DNA of 64,000 bases from Diplolepis rosae. Lineage: Eukaryota > Arthropoda > Insecta > Hymenoptera > Diplolepididae. Under the pieces are notes generated by a model, which worked only from the letters and a program-made list of their open reading frames with translations, did no database searches and had not been told where the DNA came from. Position 1 is the first letter of the stretch; each line of letters opens with the position of its first letter. The stretch covers positions 7,160,501 to 7,224,500 of the forward strand of contig JAPYXD010000608.1 in assembly GCA_030998225.1 (NCBI GenBank), written 5' to 3'. Below, piece by piece: positions 46,636 to 58,443 of the stretch. A program made the position numbers and the translations under genes.

Positions 46636-47887
46636 GTACTGAACCAGTTCTGCTTTTAAGAACCCGTCCAGTACTGACGGCCAAATCCCAGCTGAGTTAT
46701 AATTAGGGGTCTAGCCAGTACTATTCCAGTACCGACTTATAGCACTCGGCCACTACTGCTTTCAAGTACCAGATGAGTACTAACTGCCAACTCCCAGCCG
46801 AGTTATCATTAGGGGTCTATCCAGTACTACGCCAGTATACATGCCTATATTGCACCAGAATCCTGCCAATACCAGTAATTCGACGGCGGTACTGGCATGG
46901 TACCGCACCAGTAGTAAATTTCTACCTGGGTCAGTGTATTTTACGGAAATTGTTACCCTCGAGAATAATAGGCTACAAACAGCTATCTGCGCATGCGCGA
47001 CGTCTAAGTTTTTATAACTCATCTGTAATTGCCCACTTTACGTTCAGTTTACAAAGGTCACATGAATAAATTATTGACAATTTGAAGTTCACTTGGAATT
47101 ACTTACATCTTCTTGTAATAATAGTTTTATCAGAATTTTGCAGTTATTCCAAATCGATTCGATAATAATTTGTTAGGAAATCCGATGATAAATGTCATAT
47201 ACAATAGCTTAAATTGTACACTGTACGAATAATCATGCATATAATTATAAAATTGACTAATTGAAAGTTGGACATACATGAACAATTGAATACAATTAAT
47301 TGATGATGAATAATATCAATGTGAATGACATAAGGATCTAATCGTATATTCTTGATTGGGGCTCAAATTACTAGGACGTAAGTGAAAAAAGGTCGCAAGT
47401 CTTCATGCGACCATAAAAGTTTCTCACACTAACTGGAAGGAAAACTGTAGAAAAAGCTTTGAGTACGATTCTTAAAGCTCAATGCGAAAAGTTAATGCTA
47501 TATTGGCCTGTGAACTTTTATGTTTGCACAACCAATCGTTAAAAGCATGAACTTTGTCAATTGAAGCAGCAGAAAAAAAACGTTTTCATTTTATTTTATT
47601 ATAATATTTTTCTCCTTTGAATAGAACCGAAAGGTTGAATTACATGGAGTATAGTCGGTTCATGAGATTATGTGTGGTCCAAAACTATGGTATTTTTTTC
47701 AAAAAGGTATAATATATCAGGTGTACAAATAAGTTTCCGCCGTTTGACAAAAGTTGGCGCCACCAGTAAGTTTTGGTTGAAATTGACAGATGTGAAACGT
47801 CACTGTCGTAATACCTGTCAAAATTTCATGACATTCTGATGTTTGGTCCGCGAGTTACAGTGATTTAAGTAACGCTAGTCTTGATAT

Positions 47888-49008
47888 TCTCAAAACAATG
47901 GATTCGAAACAATTTCGTGTGTGGATTTACCATTGCTTTTTGATGAAAAAAACACAGTGGAAGCTCAGTAATGGCTTGAAAAGTGCTACAGGGACTCGGC
48001 TCCATCAAAAACAACCTTTTGTCGATGGCATGCTGAGTTTAAACGTGGTCGTAAAAGACACTGAAGAAGCTGAACGCTCCGGCCGGCCAAATGAGGTAGT
48101 TACACCAGAAACCATCAAAAAAGTACACCAAATCGTTTTCGAAAACCGTAAATTAAAACTGCGTAAGATAGCTGACACTTTAAAGATATCATACGGCAGT
48201 GTGTACGCTATTTTGCATGAACATTTGTCTATGAGGAAGCTGTTGTCAAAGTGGGTGCCGCGTTTGCTCACGGTGGATCAAAAACGACAACGTTTCGTTG
48301 ATTCCAAGCGCTGTTTGAAGTTGTTTCACCGAAATAAACCGAATTTTTTGCGTCGGTATGTGACAATGGACGAAACCTGGATCCATCACTACACTTCGTA
48401 GTCAAAGCGGTCGTCAGCCGAGTGGACTGCAGTCGGTGAGAAGCGTTCAAAGCGGCCACAAACGCAAATGTGGGCCGGTAAGGTTATGGCCTCAGTATTT
48501 TGGGATGCTCATGGAGTTTTGTTCATCGACTACCTTGAAAAAGGTAAGACGATCAATAGCGAACGTTACATTGGCCAATTAATGCGTTTGAAGAACAAAA
48601 TCGGTGAGAAACAGCTCCAAACGAAGAAGAAATAAGTGCTCTTTCACCAAGGCAATGCGCCACGTCAAAAGTCGCTCGCTACCTTGGCGAAGTTGAATGG
48701 ATTGAGCTTCGAATTGCTTCTGCACCCACCATATTCACCGGATCTGGCCCCCAGCGACTACTACCTCTTTGCAGACCTCAAAAAAATGCTCTAAAGAAAG
48801 AGATTCTACTCCAACGAGGAAGTCATCACCGAAACGAACGCTTATTTCGAGGCCAAAGATAAATAGTTCTACAAGAAAGGTATTGAAATGTTAAAGAAGC
48901 GCTGGACTGAATGTTTTCCTTGTGAAGGAGACTTTGTTGATGAATAAAGTCGAGTTTTGCCAAAAAAATGTATTTTTCCTAGTTAGTCCCGGGACTTATT
49001 GATCCGCG
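47888..49008 (+). mobile_element. mariner B (DETW type) inside A, missing its left TIR
   Basis: Transposase from ATG 47898: MDSKQFRVWIYHCFLMKKTQ, AERSGRPNEVVTPETIKKVHQIVF, KLRKIADTLKISYGSVYAIL (HTH), SKWVPRLLTVDQK and YVTMDETWIHHYTS with the first Asp. A stop at 48400 follows, then GKVMASVFWDAHGVLFIDYLEKG, LFHQGNAP (the second catalytic Asp is now Gly) and HPPYSPDLAPSDYYLF. It ends CGGGACTTATTGATCCGCG at 49008 with TA after it. The matching left TIR is absent: only about 10 bases precede the ATG. Confidence 0.85.
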
Positions 49009-49016
49009 TATTAATA

Positions 49017-49839
49017 CTGGATCTATAACTTAATTCGTGCGCTTTTTTCAAAAATTTGAATGTTTATTCAAGAAAAACATGTACAATAGTATTATTCAAA
49101 GTATTGCCCATCTGAAGCTATGACTTTTTCCCATCTTTCTAGGAATTTGTGCATTCCATCCCAAAAGAACTGCGCCGGCTTGGCGGCCAAGAATGACTCA
49201 AGCCAATTGTTGATACCCTGTTCTGATGTGAACCGTATTCCAGTGGTTGACCGGGTTTCGGACATTCAATACCGCCTTTCAACGTCTCTTGGCTTGAGTT
49301 CATATGGAACCCAATTTCCTTGCTTTTGAATGTATGCGGCTGCTTTTAAACGTTTTGAAATTGCTGCTTGAGTGATTCCCAAAGATTCTGCGAGCTCTTT
49401 TTGTGTTTGTCAACAATCTTCATCGAGTAATGCTTCCAGTTCTTTATCTTCAAACTTTTTTGGCTGCCCAGGACGTTCTTCGTCTTCCAAGCCAAAATCA
49501 CCACTTTTAAATCGTGCAAACCACTTTTGGAACGTTCACTTAGCTAGAGCATGTTCACCATAAACTTCCACCAAAATACGATGACTTTCGGCAGCAGTTT
49601 TCTTTATATTAAAGTAATGAAGAAGAGCTCCCCGAAAAAACACTTTTCCAGGCACAAAGTTCGACATATTTAAGTGAAAAAAGATTATTTTTGTATACGT
49701 TTCAAATGAATGACATATACTGAAAAAGACGCACAATGACAGTAGCTTTCCAACGCATGTTCGGGATATTGGAACGATGGAATAATAATCAAGTTACGCC
49801 GTCTCTATACAAACCGCACGAATTAAGTTATAGATCCAG
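49017..49839 (-). mobile_element. mariner C (Mos1-like), 823-bp deletion derivative
   Basis: Same family as 7287-8397: ends CTGGATCTATAACTTAATTC and inverse, TA at 49015-49016 and 49840-49841. The minus strand keeps the N-terminal part (MSNFVPGKVFFRGALLHYFN, LLDEDC.QTQ) and the C-terminal IPNWLESFLAAK-like end. It lost the whole catalytic centre (join at about 49250-49265). Inserted six bases beyond the end of mariner B. Confidence 0.85.
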
Positions 49840-50274
49840 TATATTCTTTTGTGTGCGAAAATGTCGAGATTTGAGCCGAATGAGCGTCATTTGCGGGAAC
49901 TTTGAAATTTACTTCTTCACTTTGAAGAAATCTGCAGCTTAGGCGCATCGATTGTTTGTAGAAACATATGCCGAGGCTGCTTTAAGTGAGATAAGATGTC
50001 GTGAGTGATTTCAAAAGTTTGAGAACGGTGAATTTTACATCGAAGATGATGAACGTAGCGGAATGGCGAAATTGTACGAAGACGCGGAATTGAAAACATT
50101 CTTAGATAAATATTCGTGCGAAACATATGAAGAACAATACTATGGACAATAATTTGACTAAAACATAAGGTTTTGTTCTTTCACAATAAATGCCCAATTT
50201 TTGATAAACAACGGCGTAAACTTATTCGTACACCTAATAGTTACGAGTATATTGAGTGGAAATTAATGATAACT

Positions 50275-50645
50275 TAAGACATTTCAACATATTTTAAATC
50301 CTAGTCTGGTAAAATGAATTTGATAAGTACTTCATCCATCCAACGCGAATGATAATAAACGTTACACAAAAAATAATAAAGAGTCCGGTAAAACGTGATC
50401 GAGGACAAGGCATCAATATATTTTAGTGGCTTCGCGCGAAATGTATAAGTGTATCACTGGCGTCCAAGAAGCTTCAAAAGATAGTTCGGTAAACTGTGAG
50501 AATCGGGTGTGTGACTTCAACTGGCAGTAGTATGTTTCTTTTGAATAAAAAAAGTTCTTGTCTCGAGCCTACCAATAGTCATCCGATACATACATAAATA
50601 AATAGCATACAAAATCATGCACACCAGTCAGTCGCAACCAATCAT
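50275..50645 (+). repeat. D repeat copy D5
   Basis: Begins inside the D unit (AAATCCTAGTCTGGTAAAATG) and runs through AAAACGTGATCGAGGACAAGGC and CCAATAGTCATCCGATACATAC to the CAGTCGCAACCAATCA line; both termini are missing. Confidence 0.6.
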
Positions 50646-51759
50646 CCCGAGTCGAAAGGTGGCGCTACTTTATCGCTCGAAGTATAACTTTTACTTCTGC
50701 CTTGCGACTGGTTGTTATACTGTCTATTACTAGCTCCTACTTTACCGCTTTTGAAAATATTTTCCTTCTATTTTGATTCTACAAAGTCATAGCCCCTACA
50801 AAAGGTCTTGCCACTACATACTACGTTTGTGATTACTATCTCCTTTGAGCCTCTATGAGAGAGCCTTAGTCCAACGCAAGTTGCTCCTCGCGCGCTTTTC
50901 ACGCTCTTCCATTAGCACATATTTCTCTTATTTGAACACTATGTATTCTTTGCAATTTTGCTGTTATTACTTCTGAATTTGACTTTTAAAAAATCTGCTC
51001 AGCTCTCTTAGGGGTCACGGGCACACTTTAATCGTACTCGTTCTTATGGTCTTCACACACATTCAAGTTTATTTCATAACATTGTAAGTGTGAATTCAAT
51101 TTTCTCAAAGTTACTTCAACTTTAAGCAATACTAATTTAAAGACACTAATTCGTTCGTGATACGTACGTCTTTCACGTATTCATTCATTTATAATTGTTT
51201 GAAAAGAGAATCAATTATTTGGAATACTGTCTTTTGCTTATTCATGTTAATCCTCTTTGGACAATATAAAAGTAATACTATATTTAAAATCTTCGGAATA
51301 TCTCTTCATAGTTTATTATCAAAAGCAATTACAAAGTGCATAGAGAAAAAAATATTAACATTTTGTCAAATCCTATATGCTTTATAGTGAAGATTTCTAA
51401 AATAGTTTTTGAAACAGAAATTTCGACAACTACTTTTGTTGATGAATTTCTTTTTTATTAAATCTTAATAACAGAAATTTCCAAATTTCAATTCCCACCC
51501 GTTGTTTGATATTTAAAAACTAAAATTTTCATTTTTGTTTATTATGAATAGTGGTATTCAGACTATCATGCATAAATATTATATTGAAATTAATAAATTC
51601 CTTGCAAAAGATCGAATCATAAAATTACTATTCTGTAAATGAAATTAACTTTAGTCATTTAAATTATTTATTTACCGAATAGGTAAACCTTATCTTTTGC
51701 TCGAAATTTCTTAGTTCAGATGCAATAGTTATTTACATGAGTTAAAATACCATTATTCA

Positions 51760-53150
51760 TAATGTGACGTGGTAAAATTTACCCGTCACTTAAAAAGATT
51801 TTTTTTATTAAACTCAGAGGTATGACAGGTGGCGTTATGTCCCAGGGAAAAAGTCGTGTGAGGAGAGACCGCACTTCGTCGCCACCCGAGAGCACTCGTA
51901 ACGATTAACACGCACTACCCGCACTTAAGCTTCCTGCCCCGTCTGTTCCATACACGACACAAAGACAACGGCACCAGAGGACAGCGGCGATGTAGATGCG
52001 GCACAACCGGCTACCGAGTAGAAGTAAACACTGGCCGCCATGATGACTTACGATCTTCAAGATATCGATGCTTCGATCATCGCCGCCATCGATCGTTGGA
52101 GAGCGACGCAGAAGACGACCATCTGCCACCACGTGACCCGGAAGACGTATTATGGGTCACATAGACCCCAGGACTTGATATTTAGTATTTTCGACATTTG
52201 TGTGATGCTAAATTTAGGCTAAATAATATTATTGGACACTAGTTACAATAGTGCCAATGTACTACACACGCTGTTCGACGCAAAAGAGGGAACCGCGTGT
52301 TTATAAAAATTATTTGCCGAGGGCAATTACTGTACTAGGCACGGGTTGTCTAGTCGTCTAGTAGAAATGTGAGCTGCTTCTGGGTCCGCGATTGGGTCAC
52401 GCGTTTAATTCTTGGGGCAGGTCGGGAATTTTGCTGGCGTCGTGACTTCCGAAATCACTCTCGTCCTGCGACTCGTACAGACACCAGCTGCCACGAGTTT
52501 TTCCTCTAAATCTAACCTCTCGAGGACACTGTTGATAATTTGATCAGGAGATGGAAGGGGAATTTATTGTGAGATTCGAATCGAAACTGCAAGATGTTAT
52601 ACAGGTAGCAGTTATACAAGTGGCTCGGGATTCTGAGCAAATTGACATATTGACTTGAACGCTTTATGGCGTCTGTCACACACGCCGAGACCACTTAGCC
52701 TCTCCCCTTATTTCTTGTACTCGCGAGTGCTTCTTTCTCTTTCGTGCTCGTATTCCTTTTTGAAATGAACCTCGCTCTCGGTCGCGACAGTAAAACCTTT
52801 TGGTCCAGAAATTAAGTCGTGATTAAAGTATTCTTCTCTCTGGTGGTGACGCGGTAGAATAAGTTGAATTCGCCATATTGTTATCATTTTGTTTACCGAT
52901 TTTGATGTCGATATTTTGGTATTTGTTATTCAAATCAAATTTCAATTTGTATAGAATCTAGTATTTCAATGTTAATAAATTCTGTGCTGCCAAATTTCAC
53001 TTCAATCAAATTCTGGTTTCCATTTATTTATTACCCGCCAAACTGTTGTGACCTTATTTTGACCCCGCCTTGCTTGTAGTGGTGTTAGCTTAAGTCTCAT
53101 TCTTATTTGTGTAAATTTTGCCACTCAAGGGGGTGGCTGGCGCTCAACCT
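51760..53150 (+). repeat. Possible solo LTR or LTR fragment
   Basis: Begins near TGTGACGTGGTAAAATTTACC, is GC-rich at 51830-52800, and ends near GGTGGCTGGCGCTCAACC (53120-53150), reminiscent of an LTR followed by a TGGCGC-type primer-binding site. No pol nearby and no second copy, so tentative. Short ORFs (e.g. 52040-52222) are not convincing genes. Confidence 0.25.
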
Positions 53151-53199
53151 TACAAGAAAGAAAAATTGTTTTGGTTTCAAGTGTTTAAAACTAAATGAA

Positions 53200-54320
53200 A
53201 ATTAGTTGGTTTGACCAGTAATAAGAGTTGCCAGGTTCCGGGTGAAAACCTGCATCTCAATAATTAACAAAAATCACATTGTATTTCAAGAATTTTACAT
53301 GACGCACCAAAAGCAACCAATCAGGCGCCTTGCGTGAAGTCTGCATAGTAACGTATGGGATCCGAGTTGGAATAACGTGGATTATTATTATTAGGCCATG
53401 GTATGGTTCATATGAGCCCCTCATTAACCCCTGCTTCAGGTAGAGTTTCAAATTTGTTCCTCTAAGAATTGCTAAGGAAAGGCTAAAACTAAATTGAGTT
53501 AGCTCTTACTTTGAAACCCTTAGCTCCTACAAGCATGCATATGAAGAGCGTCAAAGTAGATGCATATTTGGACTCGGAATATTTTTCAGCACAAATAAAT
53601 TCAAACATACATAGAACGTCACATATATGAACCAAATAACAAATTACCCAATGAATTTCATTTAATTTAATTGTTTCAATTTTTTTACGCAAAATTTGAT
53701 ACACATTCTCTGTTCCTTTTCTTTTAATAAACGAAAATCGCTGAGCTCGTAAAAACACGTTTAACCTTAAGGGCTGCCGAAGACAAAGTAAACAATGAAT
53801 ACAGCTGAAGATTTTATCATATTTCAGGGGCATATATACCAACATGATAAAAAAAAAGTTAACAATAGAACTCACCAAACCCGCGAAATTAAAAAATTCC
53901 CGTTATTTTATGAACACACCTTGTATATGCATAGATAACAAAATGGCGCAGATTTTTCGAAAAAAAGTTTTTTTCCACCGATTGTCACCAAAAAAAGAAA
54001 ATTAAAATTTGAAGTCTTAACATTTCGTCAGTTCGCGCCCTAGACATAGGTGTGAGGAACATGTAGCAAAAATTTCATAAGGATCAGTTCAGTAGTTTCG
54101 GAAATTTTATCAACAAGCAGTATAAAAACGTTGTTTCGAGAAAAACACGTTTAAAGTTCTTTCTAAATGAAAAATCGTAAAAAAATCTTATCTGTGATTA
54201 ATCAGCGATGCATGCACCATAAAAAATACCTTACTCTGTTCGAGAAATTTATTTCCTTCCAATCTAGCCTCTTTACGATTATTTGAAGTCGATAAACTAG
54301 AATGACCTCTTAAATTAACT
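53200..54320. other. No gene recognised
   Basis: A 129-codon minus frame (53489-53878) is hydrophobic and low-complexity without family features. The rest is AT-rich. Confidence 0.35.
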
Positions 54321-54329
54321 AAACTAAAA

Positions 54330-56105
54330 ATTGAACTGCGCATGTGCCTATAACCATACAGCGGAGCGTAATCTTCTTCTTCTTATTATTCTTCTTCTTC
54401 TTCGTACACCGTTGGCACCGTACTGACAAAGCCTTGTATATTTGAACTGCGCATGCTTTATTACAATACGCTACTAAAGGGTTTTCCAATAGGGACATAA
54501 CAATTTTATCTCTGAATAAAACACATAAATATTTGAGATATTGAGTTCAAATTTATTGTGGGTGTAGTGCAAGCATTACATTTTATGAATGAAGTTCGAT
54601 ATCGGTCATATGACCACCACGAGCCTGTTTACAGCGGTCGATTCTTTGGAGCTAATTTTCCACTACTCTGGCACACATTTTGACCGAAACGTTGGCAATT
54701 TCGCGTTGGATGTTGTCTTTGAGGTCGTCTAAAGTTGCTGGCTTGTTGGCATAGACCAGTGACTTGAAATGATCCCATAAAAAGAAATCCAATGGCGTTA
54801 GATCGCATGAACGAGGCGGCCATTCGAGCGGACCATTTATCGAGATAACACGTTCATCGAATTTGACTTTCAATAAATCGATTGTGACGCGTGCTGTGTG
54901 GCTAGTGGCACCATCTTGTTGAAACCACATATCGCTGATATCAAGTTCATCCAATTATGGCCACAAATAATCTTCCAACATAGCACGATAACGCTCTCCA
55001 TTGACGGTAACATGACGCTCGTTTTCATCCACGAAAAAATACGGCCCAATCACACCTGCGGCATGAAAACCGCACCAAACAGTCACTTTTTGCGGATGCA
55101 CCGGTGTCTCAAGAAGCACATTTGGGTTTTTTGCTGATCAGTAACGCATATTTTGATTATTAACAAAGCCATTGAGCCAGAAATGAGCTTCATCGCTGAA
55201 GATGATTTTTCGATGAAGTTCTTCATTTTCTTTAAGCTTTTCCAGAGCCCAATTGGAGAAGTTTTGGCGTTTCAAATGATCAAGTGGCTTTAGTTCTTGA
55301 GTCAATTTAATCTTGAAAGCATGTAGGCCAAGATCTTTTCGCATAATACGCCACAGTGTCGTTTGAGTGATGCCCAATTCTTGAGAACGACGTGGAATCG
55401 ACTGATTTGGCTCATTTTGAATCAATGCACTTACGGCTGCGATTATTTCTTCGCTTCGAGTAATACATCTTTTTGGCACCGAAACGTCCAATAGTGTAAA
55501 TTTGGTCTCGAATTTATCCACTATAGCACGCACAGCCTGTCGGGAGGGACGATTATTACTTCCGAAAATTGGAGTAAGCGCTCTTAAAGTTGCGACCACC
55601 GACTCAGAATGTCGGTAGTAATTTTTAATAATTTCCAAACGTTGCTGGTTCGTGAACTTTACCATAATGAAAATGTTGACTTTAACTAACGTTTTGACAT
55701 TGACAGTTCATTAAAAAAGTTTAAGGGTGCGTTCATATAGATACGAAATTGTTATGTCCCTATTGGAAAACCCTTTACTACGCAAGATCGAGAAAATCAA
55801 AATGTCCGGAACTAGTCGCGAAATATCAAGTGCAGTGGACGAGAATCATGATGAATACTAGACTAGACTCGAGTGTACGCATAAAAATTCGTATACGCGC
55901 CAAAGTCACATAAAATAGAATATATGCCAATGCACACAATTCGGGTAATTACGAGACTCGCTTAAAATGCTCGCAGGACTGATCGCGCTTCGGCTTCGTC
56001 TCGGCTTCGTCTCGGTTTTGTCTCGGCTTCGATCTCCTGCGAGCATTGTCGCTCGTCGCGTAATAACCCTCATTATGCGCCTAGGCACATAATATACTAT
56101 TAACT
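54330..56105 (+). repeat. G-F repeat copy interrupted by element V2
   Basis: 54330-54474 matches 38135-38285 (GAACTGCGCATGTGCC, CTTCTTCTTCTTCGTAC, TTTGAACTGCGCATGC). It resumes at 55778 (CTACGCAAGATCGAGAAAATC) and runs through the G end GTCACATAAAATAGAATA into an F module ending ATAATATACTATT (56100). Confidence 0.7.
54477..55775 (-). mobile_element. DD41D Tc1/mariner element V2, TIRs and TA TSD
   Basis: Ends AAGGGTTTTCCAATAGGGAC and inverse, TA at 54475-54476 and 55776-55777. The minus transposase starts at 55665 (MVKFTNQQRLEIIKNYYRHS), with ELGITQTTLWRIM and FSDEAHFWLNGFV, a stop after QNMRY at 55138, then WFQQDGATSHTA and CDLTPLDFFLWDH. A frameshift near 54690 precedes the C-terminus. About 1.3 kb, close to V1 but with different lesions, so the two inserted independently. 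Confidence 0.9.
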
Positions 56106-56109
56106 AACT

Positions 56110-57440
56110 CACTATAGTTAATTCCATACTACAAAACTCTACAACTGAAACAAGACATAATAATTTGAATTTTGGAAATTCAAATAAAATGTACACAATA
56201 AAACTCTGTGCAATAAAAGAGAAAACCCCACGGAACATAATTTCATTAATAATTTTTCAAGCACAATGAAATTGTACACCTTAAAACTGTACTCTAAATT
56301 ATAGAAAAATTAATTTTATAGATTTAAATGAACTCTATTAGAATGTACGAGAAAATATTCTACACCCGATTAAATACTTTTTTATTAGTTTAATTTCAAG
56401 GCCATGACATACTTACCCGATTCCTACCTTACTTTTTTGAATCAACCTTTGGCACACAACACACATAATCAAATAATCAGTATCAACGAATGTAGAATTA
56501 AAAGAAAGCATCATTAAAGAAAAATCCGAATGCAGCTGAAAGAAAACATTCTAAGTTGAAACTTGTGAGTCAACTTGAAGTTTTGGGCAATCCATTATAT
56601 CTACCTTAATAATACGCAATTAAGACTCAAGACCTCATGTCAGATGTAGAATCTAATACTTGAAAGTCCTTCCATTTACTTTGCAGAATAGGGCGAAGAA
56701 GGCATCCGAAAAGAAATAAAAACAAAGTTTCAAATCAGTTAATATCCTTTATTTATTTTCTTCATTCGAAACTTCTACAGTATTTTCACATTTTTCTCAA
56801 GAAACCTTAAAATTCACCATTTTGGAACGATTCAAACACCACGAAAATATTTTCTGGCTTTTCTGGAATATGAATTTACAATTTTTTGAATGCAAATTTT
56901 CCAACAATTCTAAATTCAGCAAAATTTTTTATATTCATAATTCTCTGTTATTGTTCACTATCAAAAACTATAAATACGAAAAATTTGCTGAAATTTTTTA
57001 ACCAATAGAAATTTTTTAAAATTTTCGAATAAAAACTGTGAACAGAAGATATTAACTGATTTCAACACTTTTTATTCTTACTTTTTCCGTATGCTAAACC
57101 CAGAAACTGTTGACTCTCAGCTCAAACGATTCGATTAATAATGCTCAACTTCCCTATCTTTGTAACATTGGAACACAACCCCCTTAAAAATCTTGAGTTG
57201 AACAACATTTTTATAAATGGGCTTTTTAATTTTCATTACTAGTTATTATACATATTCTTATAAACAAATAATTAAAATTTGTTGAATTTTAATTAACAAA
57301 TCCAACTGACAAACTTTTTTTATTGATGGACTGTAGTCTCTGAATGCATCACATAAGATTAAAAAAATTAATTCTTTCGACTATGACGATATAAATTTAA
57401 AATACAATCATACAATGTATGTATATTGTGTAATATCTGA
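56110..57440. other. No gene recognised
   Basis: AT-rich, intron-like, without supported features. Confidence 0.4.
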
Positions 57441-57464
57441 TTAAAAATTGCAAACTACATCCTG

Positions 57465-57575
57465 CGCCGGTCGAATCTTAAAAATCCGTCATTCGATTGA
57501 ACGCGCTTCGGATGTCGAATATTCGACATTTGACGGACGGCCGATCGAATGTCGAAAATCCGACATTTTTGCACA
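57465..57575. repeat. Cluster of GTCGAAT/ATTCGAC dyads
   Basis: GGTCGAATC, CATTCGATTG, GATGTCGAATATTCGACATT, CGATCGAATGTCGAAAATCCGAC: overlapping short palindromes over 110 bp, then GCACACCTCTAC. Possibly a degraded TE end. Confidence 0.4.
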
Positions 57576-58443
57576 CCTCTACTGTGGACGTGGTCTTATC
57601 GGTTTAAAAATGACGCCTACTCCCAAGACTCTAAATCGCTGCATTTAATTACATTTTTGTATAGACATAGTGATGAAATATGTGGTGATCACCCTAATAT
57701 TATATGTGACTAAAAGGGTTAATCGCTGTAACTAATACGTGACTCCTAAGAGATTTTGGACCCTTGAATCTTGAATTGCATTTGATTTTTATTCATACAA
57801 GAATTTAATTGAAGCACATTACAGTCATTACACACACTCACATTAGAGTTTCTAGCTAAAATAATTATTATTTTATTCTGTGGATATGCATAACCCGCAA
57901 GTTGTGCAGCACTTTTACCCCGCCTGGGGTCACAGTGTCTCAACCTCTATATCCTAGAATTAACGAACCTTGGTTCAAGCTGAGCAGGTTTTTATCAAAG
58001 TCAACTTTATTTTTCTAACCGTATAATAAAGTGAGTTTGCTCGCATTTTCATCACATGTATTCTATACACTCATACTTCCACTTTTATTATCCCATGAAG
58101 CATTGGCTTTTACCTCATGAGGCAGAAATTAATTTTTCCTAATCTCATTATGGGGAATAAAAGAATCTTCGAGATTTTTACTTTTTTTAAATGAGAATTC
58201 TATGGATCCATTCTACTCTTAAAAGAGATATAATCTTTCCTTTTTCTCTGCCATTATATAGCTTCTTACTGTCAAATCTTTAGATCAGTTCCTTACTGGA
58301 GTATACCGCAAACCCAATATTTTGTTGGTGGTAGTGCCAACCAGGAAAGTCTGATAGACATTTTACGCAAGAGACCTGGATCCCCCATCAGGTAAAATAA
58401 TTTTTTCCTAATAATTTTAAAAGCTTCAAGATTACCACTAGTA

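Larger units (their letters stand above)
47717..50237 (+). mobile_element. mariner A, outermost shell of a three-element nest
   Basis: Inverted ends TCAGGTGTACAAATAAGTTT (47717) and AAACTTATTCGTACACCTAA (to 50237), with TA at 47715-47716 and 50238-50239. The coding remnant resumes at 49858 (MSRFEPNERHLRELLKF, then in another frame LKKSAAEAHR-like and DDERSGMAKLYEDAELKTFLDK) and is cut short by deletion. Elements B and C interrupt it between about 47888 and 49841. Confidence 0.75.

Noticed and set aside
47898..48401. Intact SETMAR-like mariner gene
   Set aside because: The frame is stopped at 48400, and the second catalytic Asp is replaced downstream (HQGN).
53489..53878. 129-codon minus-strand frame
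   Set aside because: Low-complexity hydrophobic translation in AT-rich DNA, no motif, no codon-pattern support.
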